This document shows positions 28,701 through 37,185 of a DNA stretch of 64,000 nt, in pieces. The notes below the pieces were generated by a model, which made no database searches, was not told the origin of the DNA, and saw nothing but the letters and a program-made list of their open reading frames with translations. Source of the stretch: JAHEKO01 sp965212505 (GTDB lineage: Bacteria > Acidobacteriota > Thermoanaerobaculia > Multivoradales > JAHEKO01). The DNA lies in contig OZ243123.1 of assembly GCA_965212505.1 (NCBI GenBank), forward strand, positions 4,402,001 to 4,466,000. The letters run 5' to 3'. How positions within the stretch are numbered: position 1 is the first letter of the stretch; the number at the start of each line of letters is the position of its first letter. A program made the position numbers and the translations under genes.

Positions 28701-28757
28701 ATGAAAATCAACACCAAGGTGAAAGCAGGACAGTCGACGGCCGGCATCCTCGAGTAG
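28701..28757 (+). CDS. 18-codon mini-ORF, possible peptide gene
   Basis: ATG at 28701 preceded by GGGAGA at 28691-28696 encodes MKINTKVKAGQSTAGILE and stops at 28755-28757. The basic head with K-V-K-A-G, the ATG-AAA start and a dedicated hairpin 25 bp downstream suggest a separately transcribed small gene. It could be a small peptide of the RiPP-precursor kind, but no maturase lies next to it and I recognise no family with certainty. The rest of 28574-28855 holds only purine-rich leader sequence and the hairpin. Confidence 0.45.
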   Translation: MKINTKVKAGQSTAGILE

Positions 28758-28782
28758 GGATAGAACCAGCAGTCGTAGGAAG

Positions 28783-28811
28783 AGAAGGGCAGCCCCCAGG
28801 GCTGCCCTTCT
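28783..28811. terminator. Perfect 13-bp hairpin, probably bidirectional terminator
   Basis: AGAAGGGCAGCCC, three-base loop, GGGCTGCCCTTCT. It closes the mini-ORF on the plus strand and lies 44 bp past the stop of the Ser/Asp-rich protein gene on the minus strand. No long U-tract on either side. Confidence 0.65.
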
Positions 28812-28855
28812 GCTATTTGGATGGTGCGAGCTCAACCCAGCAGCGTGAATCGGGC

Positions 28856-30052
28856 CTAGTCGTCGTCCGAGTCTTCGTCGCCGTCCGAGTCGGCAGAATC
28901 TTCGTCGGAGTCTGAATCGGCCTCATCCGAGTCCGAATCGCCGTCACTGTCTTCATCCCCATCGTCGGAATCGGAATCGGAGTTGTCATCCGAGTCGTCG
29001 TCGCCATCCGAATCGTCCGAATCGTCCGAGTCATCTGAGGCATCCGAATCAGAGGTGTCGTCAGACGAAGAGTCGTCGTCGCTCCCTCCGGATCCATCTC
29101 TACGGAAGCGCATCGCCTTGCCCTCGAATTCGAGCGGCATCAGATCCCCCTCGGGATCCACCAGGTAGCTCAGCGACGGATCGATCTCCAGAGCCGAGCG
29201 GGTTCCCAAAGCCACGTCGGCGCGGGTCGGCATCAACACCGTCACTAGATTCCCCGGAACCAGATTCAGGTCGTTCTGCGGCGACCGGAGCTTGATCAGC
29301 AGAAGCCCAGGGGTCGTCCGATCTACGGAGAACCGACGTGTACCGTACTTCCGATCGATCCGAACCTTGGCCTTCCCGGCTTGCACGGAACTATCGTAGA
29401 GCAACCCGATCTGGCCGCTCGAGATCGCGAACGGCTCGAAGGTCTCGATCCCAACCTCTGCGGTCTGTCCCGGCGCGATCTTGTCGCCCTCGGCCTCGAG
29501 GGTGTACGGGTCGGACAGTGCTCGAATCGTCAGCTCACCCGCCTTGGGCGTCGTGGGAATTACGTTGCCGGTCGAGTCGAGCAACACGGTGTTCGTGGCA
29601 TCGATCGAGATCTCGAAACTCTGGCCGGGCACGACGTCGTCGCGAAGCCGGAAGTAGAGAACGCCGAGAGGTCCGTCCGTCCGATTGATCGAGTTCGACT
29701 CGGAAGAGAATTCGAGCACCACCTCCTGGCGGTTGCCCAGAGGCTCGATCGTCGCGCTACTGACAGCGTCTCGCTTGGACGAGAAGACGACCGCCTCCAC
29801 CAACTCGGCGAACGGGGCGGTGTTTCCAGACGACTTGGCCAGAGATCCCGCGATGATGCAGATCTGCCCCTGGCTCGCCGGCCGAGAGGCGTAGGTGCGG
29901 ATCACGACCGCCACGACCCCACCAGGAGCACCGATGGCATCGTTCACTCGGAGCGTGAGGACATCCTTGCCGAAAGCCGTCACCGAATAGGTGAGAGCAC
30001 CTACGAGAAGGACGGCGACAAGCAGAGCACTAGTGGAGCGGGTTCGGTTCAT
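28856..30052 (-). CDS. Secreted cohesin-like protein with a Ser/Asp repeat tail
   Basis: 398 aa from the ATG at 30052, behind GGAGG. A signal peptide (residues 1 to about 28) is followed by two cohesin-like beta domains: one with LRVNDAIGAPGGVVAVVIR and one around TAEVGIETFEPFAISSGQIG. From about residue 320 to the end the chain is almost only Ser, Asp and some Glu/Gly, in SDSD and DDSDDSDD units, giving an extremely acidic tail like those in calcium-binding surface proteins and dentin-like sequences. It likely lies outside the outer membrane or in the periplasm and binds Ca2+ (inference). No obvious dockerin partner nearby. Confidence 0.75.
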   Translation of the reverse strand: MNRTRSTSALLVAVLLVGALTYSVTAFGKDVLTLRVNDAIGAPGGVVAVVIRTYASRPASQGQICIIAGSLAKSSGNTAPFAELVEAVVFSSKRDAVSSATIEPLGNRQEVVLEFSSESNSINRTDGPLGVLYFRLRDDVVPGQSFEISIDATNTVLLDSTGNVIPTTPKAGELTIRALSDPYTLEAEGDKIAPGQTAEVGIETFEPFAISSGQIGLLYDSSVQAGKAKVRIDRKYGTRRFSVDRTTPGLLLIKLRSPQNDLNLVPGNLVTVLMPTRADVALGTRSALEIDPSLSYLVDPEGDLMPLEFEGKAMRFRRDGSGGSDDDSSSDDTSDSDASDDSDDSDDSDGDDDSDDNSDSDSDDGDEDSDGDSDSDEADSDSDEDSADSDGDEDSDDD

Positions 30053-30187
30053 TGTTGGAGCCTCCGAACGGCATCCACCCACGACGAGAACCTAACAAGG
30101 CGAACGGGCTCCTTGCAAGCGCGCCCTCCGCGCACCGAACGGATTCCAGCTGCAAGCGACGGATGAATTGCGTATTGTGGCGAGCCT

Positions 30188-31123
30188 ATGAGACCGGGAG
30201 TTCTGGGAGCTCTGGCCATCTGCGTCTCCGCCGCCTTGTGGGGATTCGACGGGGTCGCGCTGACCCCGAGGCTGTACAACCTCGACGTCCTGCACGTCGT
30301 TTTCCTGCTGCACGCCGTGCCATTTCTCCTGATGCAGCCGTTCCTCTGGCGCTCCTACCGGGCGCTCGGGAGGCTGACGCGCGGTGACTGGATCAATCTG
30401 GGGCTGGTCGCACTGACCGGCGGCGTGCTCGGGACCTTCGCCATCGTGCGGGCCCTCTTCCTGGTCGACTTCAATCAGCTCTCGGTTGTCGTTCTGCTCC
30501 AGAAGCTTCAGCCGATCTTTGCTCTGGCGCTGGCGGCGATCCTCCTGAACGAGCGATTGACCTCCCGGCTGGTGACCCGCGCAGCGGTGGCGCTCGTCGG
30601 CGCCTACCTGCTCGCGTTCGGTCTGACGGTGCCGGACGTCGCGGGCGGCTCGCGAACCGCAGCCGCAGCCGGCTGGGCGCTCGTCGCTGCAGCCTCCTAC
30701 GGCGCGGCGACGGTCCTCGGCAAGCGCCTCCTCCACGTACTCGACTTCAAGCAGGCGACCTTCGGTCGCTACCTGTTGACCGTGGCGATCACCCTGGTCG
30801 TTCTTCTGGTCACTCGTGGGGGAATCTCGCTCGCCGACGTGACACCGAGCAACTGGGGCTTCATCCTGCTCATCGGCGCGACCACCGGCAGCGGCGCGAT
30901 CTTCCTCTTCTACTTCGGCCTCACCCGCGTGCGCGCCGGCATCTCCGCCATCTGCGAGATGTGCCTGCCGTTGAGCGCGTTGTTCTTCGACTATCTGATC
31001 AACGACTCGGTGCTGGGTCCTTGGCAGTGGTTGGGAGCGGCGATTCTGTTGGTGGCGATCACCCTCGTCACGCTCCAGCCGACACCGCGAGCCGAGCCGT
31101 CGGAAGCGTCCCCCGCCTCGTAA
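30188..31123 (+). CDS. EamA/DMT-family membrane transporter
   Basis: 311 aa with ten predicted TM helices in two EamA halves (roughly residues 1-140 and 155-300). ALWGFDGVALTPRL near the N-terminus and LLQKLQPIFALALAAILLNERL in the first half are typical, as is the conserved second-half motif LPLSALFFDYLINDSVLGPWQWLGAAIL. Drug/metabolite transporters export small molecules; the substrate is not predictable. Monocistronic, opposite the Ser/Asp-tail gene. Confidence 0.85.
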   Translation: MRPGVLGALAICVSAALWGFDGVALTPRLYNLDVLHVVFLLHAVPFLLMQPFLWRSYRALGRLTRGDWINLGLVALTGGVLGTFAIVRALFLVDFNQLSVVVLLQKLQPIFALALAAILLNERLTSRLVTRAAVALVGAYLLAFGLTVPDVAGGSRTAAAAGWALVAAASYGAATVLGKRLLHVLDFKQATFGRYLLTVAITLVVLLVTRGGISLADVTPSNWGFILLIGATTGSGAIFLFYFGLTRVRAGISAICEMCLPLSALFFDYLINDSVLGPWQWLGAAILLVAITLVTLQPTPRAEPSEASPAS

Positions 31124-31268
31124 CGAGGCGCGCAATCCACCGGTCAGATCGGTGTGATACAACTCTTTCCTCAGCAACTTCAGCGCGCGATCCGGTGGCT
31201 CACCGCAGCGTAGATCGCTCAAAGTGTCACGGTCGGGTTGCCGGCATCCTGAAAGGAGTGCAGCGGTC

Positions 31269-31736
31269 ATGGCAGTGCGAATCCGTCTCGAAGTCAACGG
31301 CGAGACGCACGAGCGTGAGGTCGAGCCGCGGAGGCTCTTGGTCCATTTCCTACGTGAGGACCTCGAGCTCACCGGCACCAACGTCGGCTGCGAAACCAGC
31401 CTGTGCGGAGCCTGTACCGTGCTCATGGACGGCCAGGCCGTCAAGGCGTGCACGCAGCTCGCCGTGCAAGCCGACGGCAGTTCGATCACCACCATCGAGG
31501 GTCTCCGAACCGACGGCGAGTACCACCCGCTGCAGCAGGCGTTCTGGGACAACCACGGCCTCCAGTGCGGCTTCTGCACCCCCGGGATGATCCTGGCGGC
31601 GGCAGACCTCCTGGAGCGCAACGACAGCCCGAGCGAGGGCGAGGTTCGCGAGTCGCTCAAGGGTAACCTCTGCAGATGTACCGGCTACCACAACATCGTC
31701 AAGTCGATCGTCAGTGCGGCCGGAGGGGGTGATTGA
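31269..31736 (+). CDS. coxS: Molybdenum hydroxylase small subunit, 2x[2Fe-2S]
   Basis: 155 aa from the ATG at 31269, behind AAGGAG. The plant-type ferredoxin cluster cysteines lie in NVGCETSLCGACTVLMDGQ, the second cluster in GLQCGFCTPGM and NLCRCTGYHNIV. It carries electrons from the molybdenum site to FAD in CO dehydrogenase/xanthine dehydrogenase-type enzymes. The gene opens a tight S-L-M operon: its stop overlaps the large-subunit start by one base. Confidence 0.92.
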   Translation: MAVRIRLEVNGETHEREVEPRRLLVHFLREDLELTGTNVGCETSLCGACTVLMDGQAVKACTQLAVQADGSSITTIEGLRTDGEYHPLQQAFWDNHGLQCGFCTPGMILAAADLLERNDSPSEGEVRESLKGNLCRCTGYHNIVKSIVSAAGGGD

Positions 31737-34090
31737 TGGGCGGCGTTCTCGGAACCTCGGTCAAGCGTCGCGAAGATCCCGAGCTGATCACCGGTCGCGG
31801 CAAGTACACAGACGACCTCACGCTGCCGGGCATGCTGCACGCCGTCATCGTGCGCAGCCCCCACGCCCACGCGAAGCTCAACAGCGTCGACATCTCGGCT
31901 GCCGCTTCAGCGCCCGGCGTCGTCGCCGTCTACACCGGCCAGGACATCGCAGAAAGCGATGACGGCGGCGTGGTTCCCGTCGGTTGGCTGCTGCCCAACC
32001 TCAAGACGCCGGCTCACCCGATCTTGGCAACCGACAAGGTTCGCTACGTCGGCGACGGCGTCGCGGTGGTGGTCGCCGAAGACCGTTACCAGGCGCGCGA
32101 CGCGGCCGACCTCGTAGCGGTCGACTACGAACCGCTCCCGGCTGCCGTAGACGCCAAGGGCGCAACCGCCGAAGGTCAGGGTCAGGTACACGAGGAGGCT
32201 CCCGACAACGTCGCCTTCGACTGGGACCTGGGTGACCAGGCGTCCGCGGACGCGGCGTTCGACGGCGCTGCCCATACCGTTTCGATCGATCTGAGAAATA
32301 GCCGAATCGTGCCCTTTGCGATCGAGCCGCGAGCCGCGCTCGCCAGCTACGACGAGAAGAAGGGGCTCACCCTCTGGATGACGTCCCAGAACCCGCACGT
32401 GCATCGACTCCTCATGTCGCTCGCCTCGATCAACCTCCCCGAGCACAAGATTCGCGTGATCGCGCCCGAGGTCGGTGGGGGCTTCGGCTCGAAGATCCAT
32501 CACTACCCTGATGAAGCGATCGTCTCCTGGTGCGCCAAGAGTCTCGGTCGACCGGTCAAGTGGGCAGCCACCCGCTCGGAGACCAACGCAACCGACGCAC
32601 ACGGCCGCGACCACGTGAGTCACGCGGAGTTGGCGCTCGACGGTGACGGCAAGATCCTCGGCCTCCGCGTCGAGACCTATGCGGCGATGGGTTCGTACCT
32701 CTCGACCTTCGCGCCGTGCGTGCCGACCTACCTGCACGGCACCCTGTTGTCGGGCCAGTACGACATGCCGGCGATTCACGTTCGTGTGATCGGCACCTTC
32801 ACCAACACGGCGCCGGTCGACGCGGTACGCGGCGCCGGGCGTCCAGAGGCGACCTATCTGGTCGAACGGCTGATGGATCTCGCGGCGATCGAGACCGGCC
32901 TCGACCCCGCCGAAGTACGGCGGCGCAACTTCGTGCCCGCAGACGCCTTCCCCTACCAGACCCAGGTTGCGCTCGCGTACGACAGCGGCAACTATGAAGG
33001 CACGCTCGACAAGGCGCTCGAAAACGCCGGCTACGCCGACCTGCGCACCCAGCAGAAGGAGCGGCTCGAGAGCGGCGGCAAGCTGCTCGGCATCGGCATG
33101 AGCGCCTACATCGAGGCGTGCGGCATCGCGCCGTCGGCCGTCGTCGGATCTCTCGGCGCGCAGGCCGGTCTCTACGAAAGCGCCAAGGTCCGAGTTCACC
33201 CCACCGGCTCGATCACGGTCTACTCCGGCTCCTCGGCCCACGGCCAGGGGCACGAGACCACCTTCGCGCAGATCGTCGCCGATCGCCTCGGCGTGCCGAT
33301 GGAGAACGTCGACGTGATCGAAGGCGACACCGAGGAGGTTCAGTTCGGCATGGGCACCTACGGCAGCCGCTCGGCGGCCGTCGGCGGCAGCGCCATCGCG
33401 AAGAGTCTCGACAAGATCATCGCCAAGGGCGCAAAGCTCGCAGCGCACCTGCTCGAGGTGGCCGACACCGACCTCGAGTTTGCGGACAACCAGTGGTCGG
33501 TGAAGGGCTCACCCGACAAGAACGTCGGGTGGGGCGACGTCTGCCTGCAGGCGTACCTCGCGCACAACATCCCTGAGGACCTCGAGCCCGGCCTCGAAGA
33601 GACAACCTTCTACGACCCGGCGAACTTCACCTATCCGTTCGGAACGCACATCGCCGTCGTCGAGATCGATCGCGAGACCGGCGAAGTCGACGTACTTCGC
33701 TACGTCGCGGTCGACGACTGCGGCGAGCAGATCAACCCGATGATTGTCGAAGGCCAGGTACACGGCGGGATCGCCTACGGCATCGGCCAGGCGCTCTGGG
33801 AAGAGGCCGCCTACGACGAAAACGGCCAGCTGCTATCGAGCACGCTGCTCGACTATGCGCTGCCGAAGGCCCACAACCTGCCGTCGTTCGAGCTCGACCA
33901 CACGATTACTCCGTGTCCGCACAATCCGCTCGGAGTGAAAGGCATCGGCGAAGCCGGCACGATCGCGGCGCCGGTGACTGTCGTCAACGCGGTCGTCGAC
34001 GCCCTTCGACCCTTCGGGATCTCACATCTGGACATGCCGCTCACGCCGGAGAAGGTCTGGCGAGCGATGCAGAACGGGGAGGAGGCCTAA
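31736..34090 (+). CDS. Molybdenum hydroxylase large subunit (CoxL/XdhB-like, form II type)
   Basis: 784 aa; the ATG at 31736 overlaps the coxS stop (TGATG). This is the molybdopterin-cytosine-dinucleotide subunit. GGGFGSKIHHYPDE is the first Moco-binding stretch, GQGHETTFAQI another, and GVKGIGEAGT carries the catalytic Glu. The active-site loop reads AVRGAGR, not the AYxCSFR of true aerobic CO dehydrogenase, so this is a form II or other hydroxylase; the substrate may be an aromatic or purine-like compound. It overlaps the FAD subunit gene by one base. Confidence 0.9.
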   Translation: MGGVLGTSVKRREDPELITGRGKYTDDLTLPGMLHAVIVRSPHAHAKLNSVDISAAASAPGVVAVYTGQDIAESDDGGVVPVGWLLPNLKTPAHPILATDKVRYVGDGVAVVVAEDRYQARDAADLVAVDYEPLPAAVDAKGATAEGQGQVHEEAPDNVAFDWDLGDQASADAAFDGAAHTVSIDLRNSRIVPFAIEPRAALASYDEKKGLTLWMTSQNPHVHRLLMSLASINLPEHKIRVIAPEVGGGFGSKIHHYPDEAIVSWCAKSLGRPVKWAATRSETNATDAHGRDHVSHAELALDGDGKILGLRVETYAAMGSYLSTFAPCVPTYLHGTLLSGQYDMPAIHVRVIGTFTNTAPVDAVRGAGRPEATYLVERLMDLAAIETGLDPAEVRRRNFVPADAFPYQTQVALAYDSGNYEGTLDKALENAGYADLRTQQKERLESGGKLLGIGMSAYIEACGIAPSAVVGSLGAQAGLYESAKVRVHPTGSITVYSGSSAHGQGHETTFAQIVADRLGVPMENVDVIEGDTEEVQFGMGTYGSRSAAVGGSAIAKSLDKIIAKGAKLAAHLLEVADTDLEFADNQWSVKGSPDKNVGWGDVCLQAYLAHNIPEDLEPGLEETTFYDPANFTYPFGTHIAVVEIDRETGEVDVLRYVAVDDCGEQINPMIVEGQVHGGIAYGIGQALWEEAAYDENGQLLSSTLLDYALPKAHNLPSFELDHTITPCPHNPLGVKGIGEAGTIAAPVTVVNAVVDALRPFGISHLDMPLTPEKVWRAMQNGEEA

Positions 34091-34950
34091 TGTACCCGGC
34101 CGATTTCGACTACGTCCGCGCCACGAGCGCCCAGGAGGCGGTCGACCTGCTGGCACAGAACAGCGACGCCAAGTTGCTGGCCGGCGGCCACAGCCTCATT
34201 CCGATGCTCAAGCTGCGACTGGCTCAGCCGGCTCAGCTCATCGACATCGGCAGGATTGACGAGATCCGCGGTATCTGCGAGAAGGACGGGGCGCTGCGCA
34301 TCGGCTCCCTGACCAGTCACAACGACATCTCGAACTCCGAACTCGTGCGCCAAAAGTGCAGCATTCTGGCCGGTGCCGCCAAGAAGATCGGCGACCCGCA
34401 GGTGCGCAACAAGGGCACCATCGGCGGCAACATCGCACACGCCGACCCCGCTTCGGATCTGCCCGCCGTGCTCGTCGCTCTGGGAGCGAAGATTCACGCC
34501 CTGGGGCCGAACGGACCGCGAACGATGGCGGCCGGAGAGTTCTTCACCGGACTGCTGGAGACGGCGCTTGGAGACGGCGAGATCCTCACCGAGATCGAGG
34601 TGCCGGCGTGCTGCGCCGATGGCTCGGGGTGCACCTATCTGAAGGTCGAGCACCCCGCGTCCGGCTACGCTGTCTGCGGCGCTGCCGCCGTGGTCAAGTT
34701 GGAGAACGGCAGTTGTTCGAGTGCCACTCTCGCCTACAACGGCGTGACGCCCATCGTGCTCGACGCCTGGCCGAACGGTAGCCCGCTCGTCGGGGGAGCT
34801 GCCGACGACGAAGCCATCGGAACTGCGGTGGATGCCATTTCGATCGACGACCCGATGGGCGACATCCACGCCTCCGGTGAGTACCGGGTCGCGCTGGCTC
34901 GCGCCTACGGCAAACGGGCGCTCATCGCGGCTCGGGAGCGATCGAGTTAG
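34090..34950 (+). CDS. coxM: Molybdenum hydroxylase FAD-binding medium subunit
   Basis: 286 aa; the ATG overlaps the large-subunit stop (TAATG). FAD-binding signatures are LLAGGHSLIPMLKLRL (about residues 35-50) and IGGNIAHADPASDLP (about 115). The C-terminal CO_deh_flav_C domain includes DPMGDIHASGEYRVALA. It passes electrons from the iron-sulfur subunit to the acceptor. Third gene of the S-L-M operon. Confidence 0.92.
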   Translation: MYPADFDYVRATSAQEAVDLLAQNSDAKLLAGGHSLIPMLKLRLAQPAQLIDIGRIDEIRGICEKDGALRIGSLTSHNDISNSELVRQKCSILAGAAKKIGDPQVRNKGTIGGNIAHADPASDLPAVLVALGAKIHALGPNGPRTMAAGEFFTGLLETALGDGEILTEIEVPACCADGSGCTYLKVEHPASGYAVCGAAAVVKLENGSCSSATLAYNGVTPIVLDAWPNGSPLVGGAADDEAIGTAVDAISIDDPMGDIHASGEYRVALARAYGKRALIAARERSS

Positions 34951-34993
34951 CCAGGGCCTGACCCTCGGAGAGTACGTCCGGCGGCGCAACGGC

Positions 34994-35392
34994 GTGCCGC
35001 TCGGCGCCTCAGGCGCTCTCTCCAACATGCTGCGGCGGTCGCTGGGGGCCGGCTCTCTCGCTGGGTTCTGGCGGTACTGGAATCCGATCTGGGGCTACTA
35101 CCTCGGCCGCTCGGTCTACCGACCGCTCCGGCGTCTTGCGCCGAGGCCGGTCGCTCTCTTGACCACGTTCGTCGCCTCTGGTGCGATCCACGATGTCGCC
35201 GCGACCCTCGTGACGCGCTCGCTCTCGGTCCTCGTCACACCCTGGTTCTTTTTTCTCGGGCTCGGCGTTCTCTTCGGAGGCCGACTGGACTACTCGAAGC
35301 GCCCGTTCGCTCTTCGGGTAGCGATTCACGTCGCCTACGTTTCTAGTTGTCTCGCGCTCGCCTGGCTGGCGCTCCGGCTCACGCGCCGCTGA
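34994..35392 (+). CDS. Small membrane protein resembling an MBOAT core
   Basis: 132 aa from a GTG at 34994. The coding pattern continues upstream (TLGEYVRRRNGVPLG), so the true start may lie within the coxM 3' end. FWRYWNPIWGYYLGRSVY, then PLRR and a hydrophobic segment with SGAIHD, recall the FWR-W and conserved-His region of membrane-bound O-acyltransferases, but the protein is much shorter than a normal MBOAT. About three TM segments are visible. It may be a minimal relative or a degenerate piece. It follows coxM without a promoter that I can see. Confidence 0.5.
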   Translation: MPLGASGALSNMLRRSLGAGSLAGFWRYWNPIWGYYLGRSVYRPLRRLAPRPVALLTTFVASGAIHDVAATLVTRSLSVLVTPWFFFLGLGVLFGGRLDYSKRPFALRVAIHVAYVSSCLALAWLALRLTRR

Positions 35393-35416
35393 CTCCATCG
35401 CGACCCACAAGCGCGG

Positions 35417-36517
35417 CTAGGAGCCGTTCCCGACGTCGATCTCCAACATCGGCAGCATCCTCTCCGGTACCGCGTCAGACGGAGCGTCTTCCACGAAGAC
35501 CGCCCCCAGCCGCTCGTAGAACGGCCTCGCCCCCGGGTCGGAGAGAATGCGCATTCTGACCGCCCCGCGCTCGCCGGCCGTCTGCAGGGCCCAGCGGAAG
35601 AGCTCCGAGCCGACCCCACGTCCCATCTGCTCCGGCTCGACGAAGAGGAGATCGAGCTGCGCCGTTTCGTCTTTGATCTCGAGCTGGGCCACGCCCAGGG
35701 GGAGTTCGCCCTCGTAGGCGACGATCACCAGCCCCTCGGCGACCCGTTCCGGCTCCACGCGGAGGACGGGCCGGCAACGCTCCAGGAACTCCGTGTCGTA
35801 CCCCCAGTGGGCCTTCGAACGGAAGCAGAGCTCGTCGAGCCGTTCGAGTTCACTCGGGTTCGGAGGGCGTAGCTCCAGCTGCGGATGGTCGAACCGACCG
35901 GTAGCGAAGAAATACACCGCCTGACGGATGACCTCGGGGTCGTTCATGATGAATGTGTGGCCACGGTGGACGACGAGAAAGTCGGCCATGCCGTCGACCC
36001 GCGCCTCGTCGACCGCCACCTTGCCGTCGCTCGGGCCGTCGATCATGCCGGCGGTCGGCTGCGCGACCGGTTTGTCACCGGTGATCACTCCCAGATCAAA
36101 ATCGACCGGCCCGAGCAGGTCGGCGAGGCTCTCCCGCCCCGATCCGAGCTGCTGAGCCGCCGGACCCATCACCGCTCGAAAGAAGCCCAGGTCTCGCAAC
36201 TTGGCCGCCACCTGGCTGCCCTGATTTGGCGGCGCCAACATCACGACTCGCCCCAACCTTTTCGGTCGATCGGCACGCAGGAGGTAGCGCGCCACCAGGC
36301 CCCCCATGGAGTGCGTCAGAAAGTGGATGCGCCCCTCGGTCGCCGGCAGCCGCTTGCGAACGTAGCCGGCCAGATTTTCGATCGAACCGCTTCGCGACGG
36401 GTAGAAGATGCCTACCGGTTGGTAGCCCTCCCGCCTCAGCAGGAGGTTCGCCACCAGCAGCGACAGATGGGTCCGGCCGAGGCCGTGGAGTAGAACGACG
36501 GTGTCTCGATCCGACAC
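35417..36517 (-). CDS. Lipase-like alpha/beta hydrolase fused to a GNAT acetyltransferase
   Basis: 366 aa, GTG start at 36517. Residues about 1-220 form an alpha/beta hydrolase: VVLLHGLGRTHLSLL (oxyanion-hole HG), nucleophile in FLTHSMGGLVARYLLRADRP, and a late His in VVHRGHTFIMND. Residues about 225-366 are a GNAT domain with the acetyl-CoA loop EPEQMGRGVGSELFRWAL and GARPFYERLGAVFVED. The join is in-frame with continuous coding. No signal peptide, so cytoplasmic. It lies 18 bp after the Sec-containing AhpD-like gene in the same direction. Substrates are unknown. Confidence 0.85.
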   Translation of the reverse strand: MSDRDTVVLLHGLGRTHLSLLVANLLLRREGYQPVGIFYPSRSGSIENLAGYVRKRLPATEGRIHFLTHSMGGLVARYLLRADRPKRLGRVVMLAPPNQGSQVAAKLRDLGFFRAVMGPAAQQLGSGRESLADLLGPVDFDLGVITGDKPVAQPTAGMIDGPSDGKVAVDEARVDGMADFLVVHRGHTFIMNDPEVIRQAVYFFATGRFDHPQLELRPPNPSELERLDELCFRSKAHWGYDTEFLERCRPVLRVEPERVAEGLVIVAYEGELPLGVAQLEIKDETAQLDLLFVEPEQMGRGVGSELFRWALQTAGERGAVRMRILSDPGARPFYERLGAVFVEDAPSDAVPERMLPMLEIDVGNGS

Positions 36518-36535
36518 AAGAGCCCTGCTCGGCGC

Positions 36536-37066
36536 CTAGGTCTCGAGCTGCACGCCCAGCCCATCCGCAATTCGATTAACAAACGCGAAGTAGCTCGTGA
36601 TCGCGCAGATGTCGTGGATGCCGCGGTCGTCGAATCCGACCTCGCGCAGCCGGGTGACGTCCACGTCGTTGATCGAGGCGGGCGCCTCTGTCAGCTTCAT
36701 CGCGTAGTCGAGCATGGCGCGATCGGCCGTCGCCAGATCGGCGCGCGTGTAGTCGCTCATCAACTTCTCGATCACTCCGTAGAGGAGCGTCTCATCTTTG
36801 ATCTTCTTCGCCAGCAGTCGACGGAGCCCCGCCCCGTGATGGTGCAGTCAATAGTGGCAAGCGTTGGCCGCCGAAACGACCACCGCGATCATCTCCCGCT
36901 GCACTCGGGTGAGCGGGCTCTGGCCGTACATCAGCTCCCGATACAGATCGTGATGGAGGGGAATCGTACGGCTGTGGACGCCGTGAATCTGGATGATGTT
37001 GTCGTTGTCAGGAACCCGATGCTCGACCGGGATCTGCTCGGCGTCGACGTAGTCGATGTAAGCCAT
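36536..37066 (-). CDS. AhpD/carboxymuconolactone decarboxylase-like selenoprotein (CxxU), first
   Basis: 176 aa when the in-frame TGA at 36848-36850 is read as selenocysteine. The start is the ATG at 37066 (MAYIDYVDAEQIPVEHRV); AGGA lies about 10 bases upstream. The redox motif is C70-H-Y-U73, followed by LHHHGAGLRRLLAKK: exactly the CxxC-xxH arrangement of AhpD-like peroxidase-related proteins, with the second Cys replaced by the TGA. The frame is unbroken on both sides and both halves match the family. Downstream, KIKDETLLYGVIEKLMSDY and the C-terminal DDRGIHDICAITSYFAFVNR complete the CMD fold. It should act as a thiol or selenol peroxidase or reductase. The lipase-GNAT gene follows 18 bp later; the xdhC genes diverge from it. 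Confidence 0.85.
36821..36837 (-). promoter_or_regulatory. Candidate bacterial SECIS element, first AhpD-like gene
   Basis: On the mRNA strand ACGGGGC-GGG-GCTCCGT forms a 7-bp stem (one G-U pair) whose loop starts 18 nt after the TGA. That is the distance of the E. coli fdhF SECIS loop as I recall it, and the loop begins with G. It lies within the coding sequence, as bacterial SECIS elements must. Confidence 0.65.
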
Positions 37067-37185
37067 AGGGCCGAATCCTACCCGTTCGCCACCGTTTGGT
37101 CGCTGCGGAGCTTGTTCACATTCTTCGACACAGAAACGAAAGCTGGTCGGCCAACCGTCGGCCCACCACGCGAGCCCGTCGAGCC

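Noticed and set aside
30092..31660. Long open frame on the minus strand across the EamA and small-subunit genes
   Set aside because: Antisense to two clear genes; composition is low-complexity Glu/Arg/Asp, as expected for a shadow frame.
31736..34090. Aerobic (form I) carbon monoxide dehydrogenase
   Set aside because: The active-site loop is AVRGAGR, not AYxCSFR with its copper-binding Cys. The same holds for the large subunit at 51.8 kb.
36536..37066. Two separate short genes split by a stop codon, or a pseudogene, at the first AhpD-like locus
   Set aside because: The reading frame is continuous, the halves make one domain, and the stop falls at a redox Cys. The same happens at two more loci, so Sec decoding explains it better than decay.
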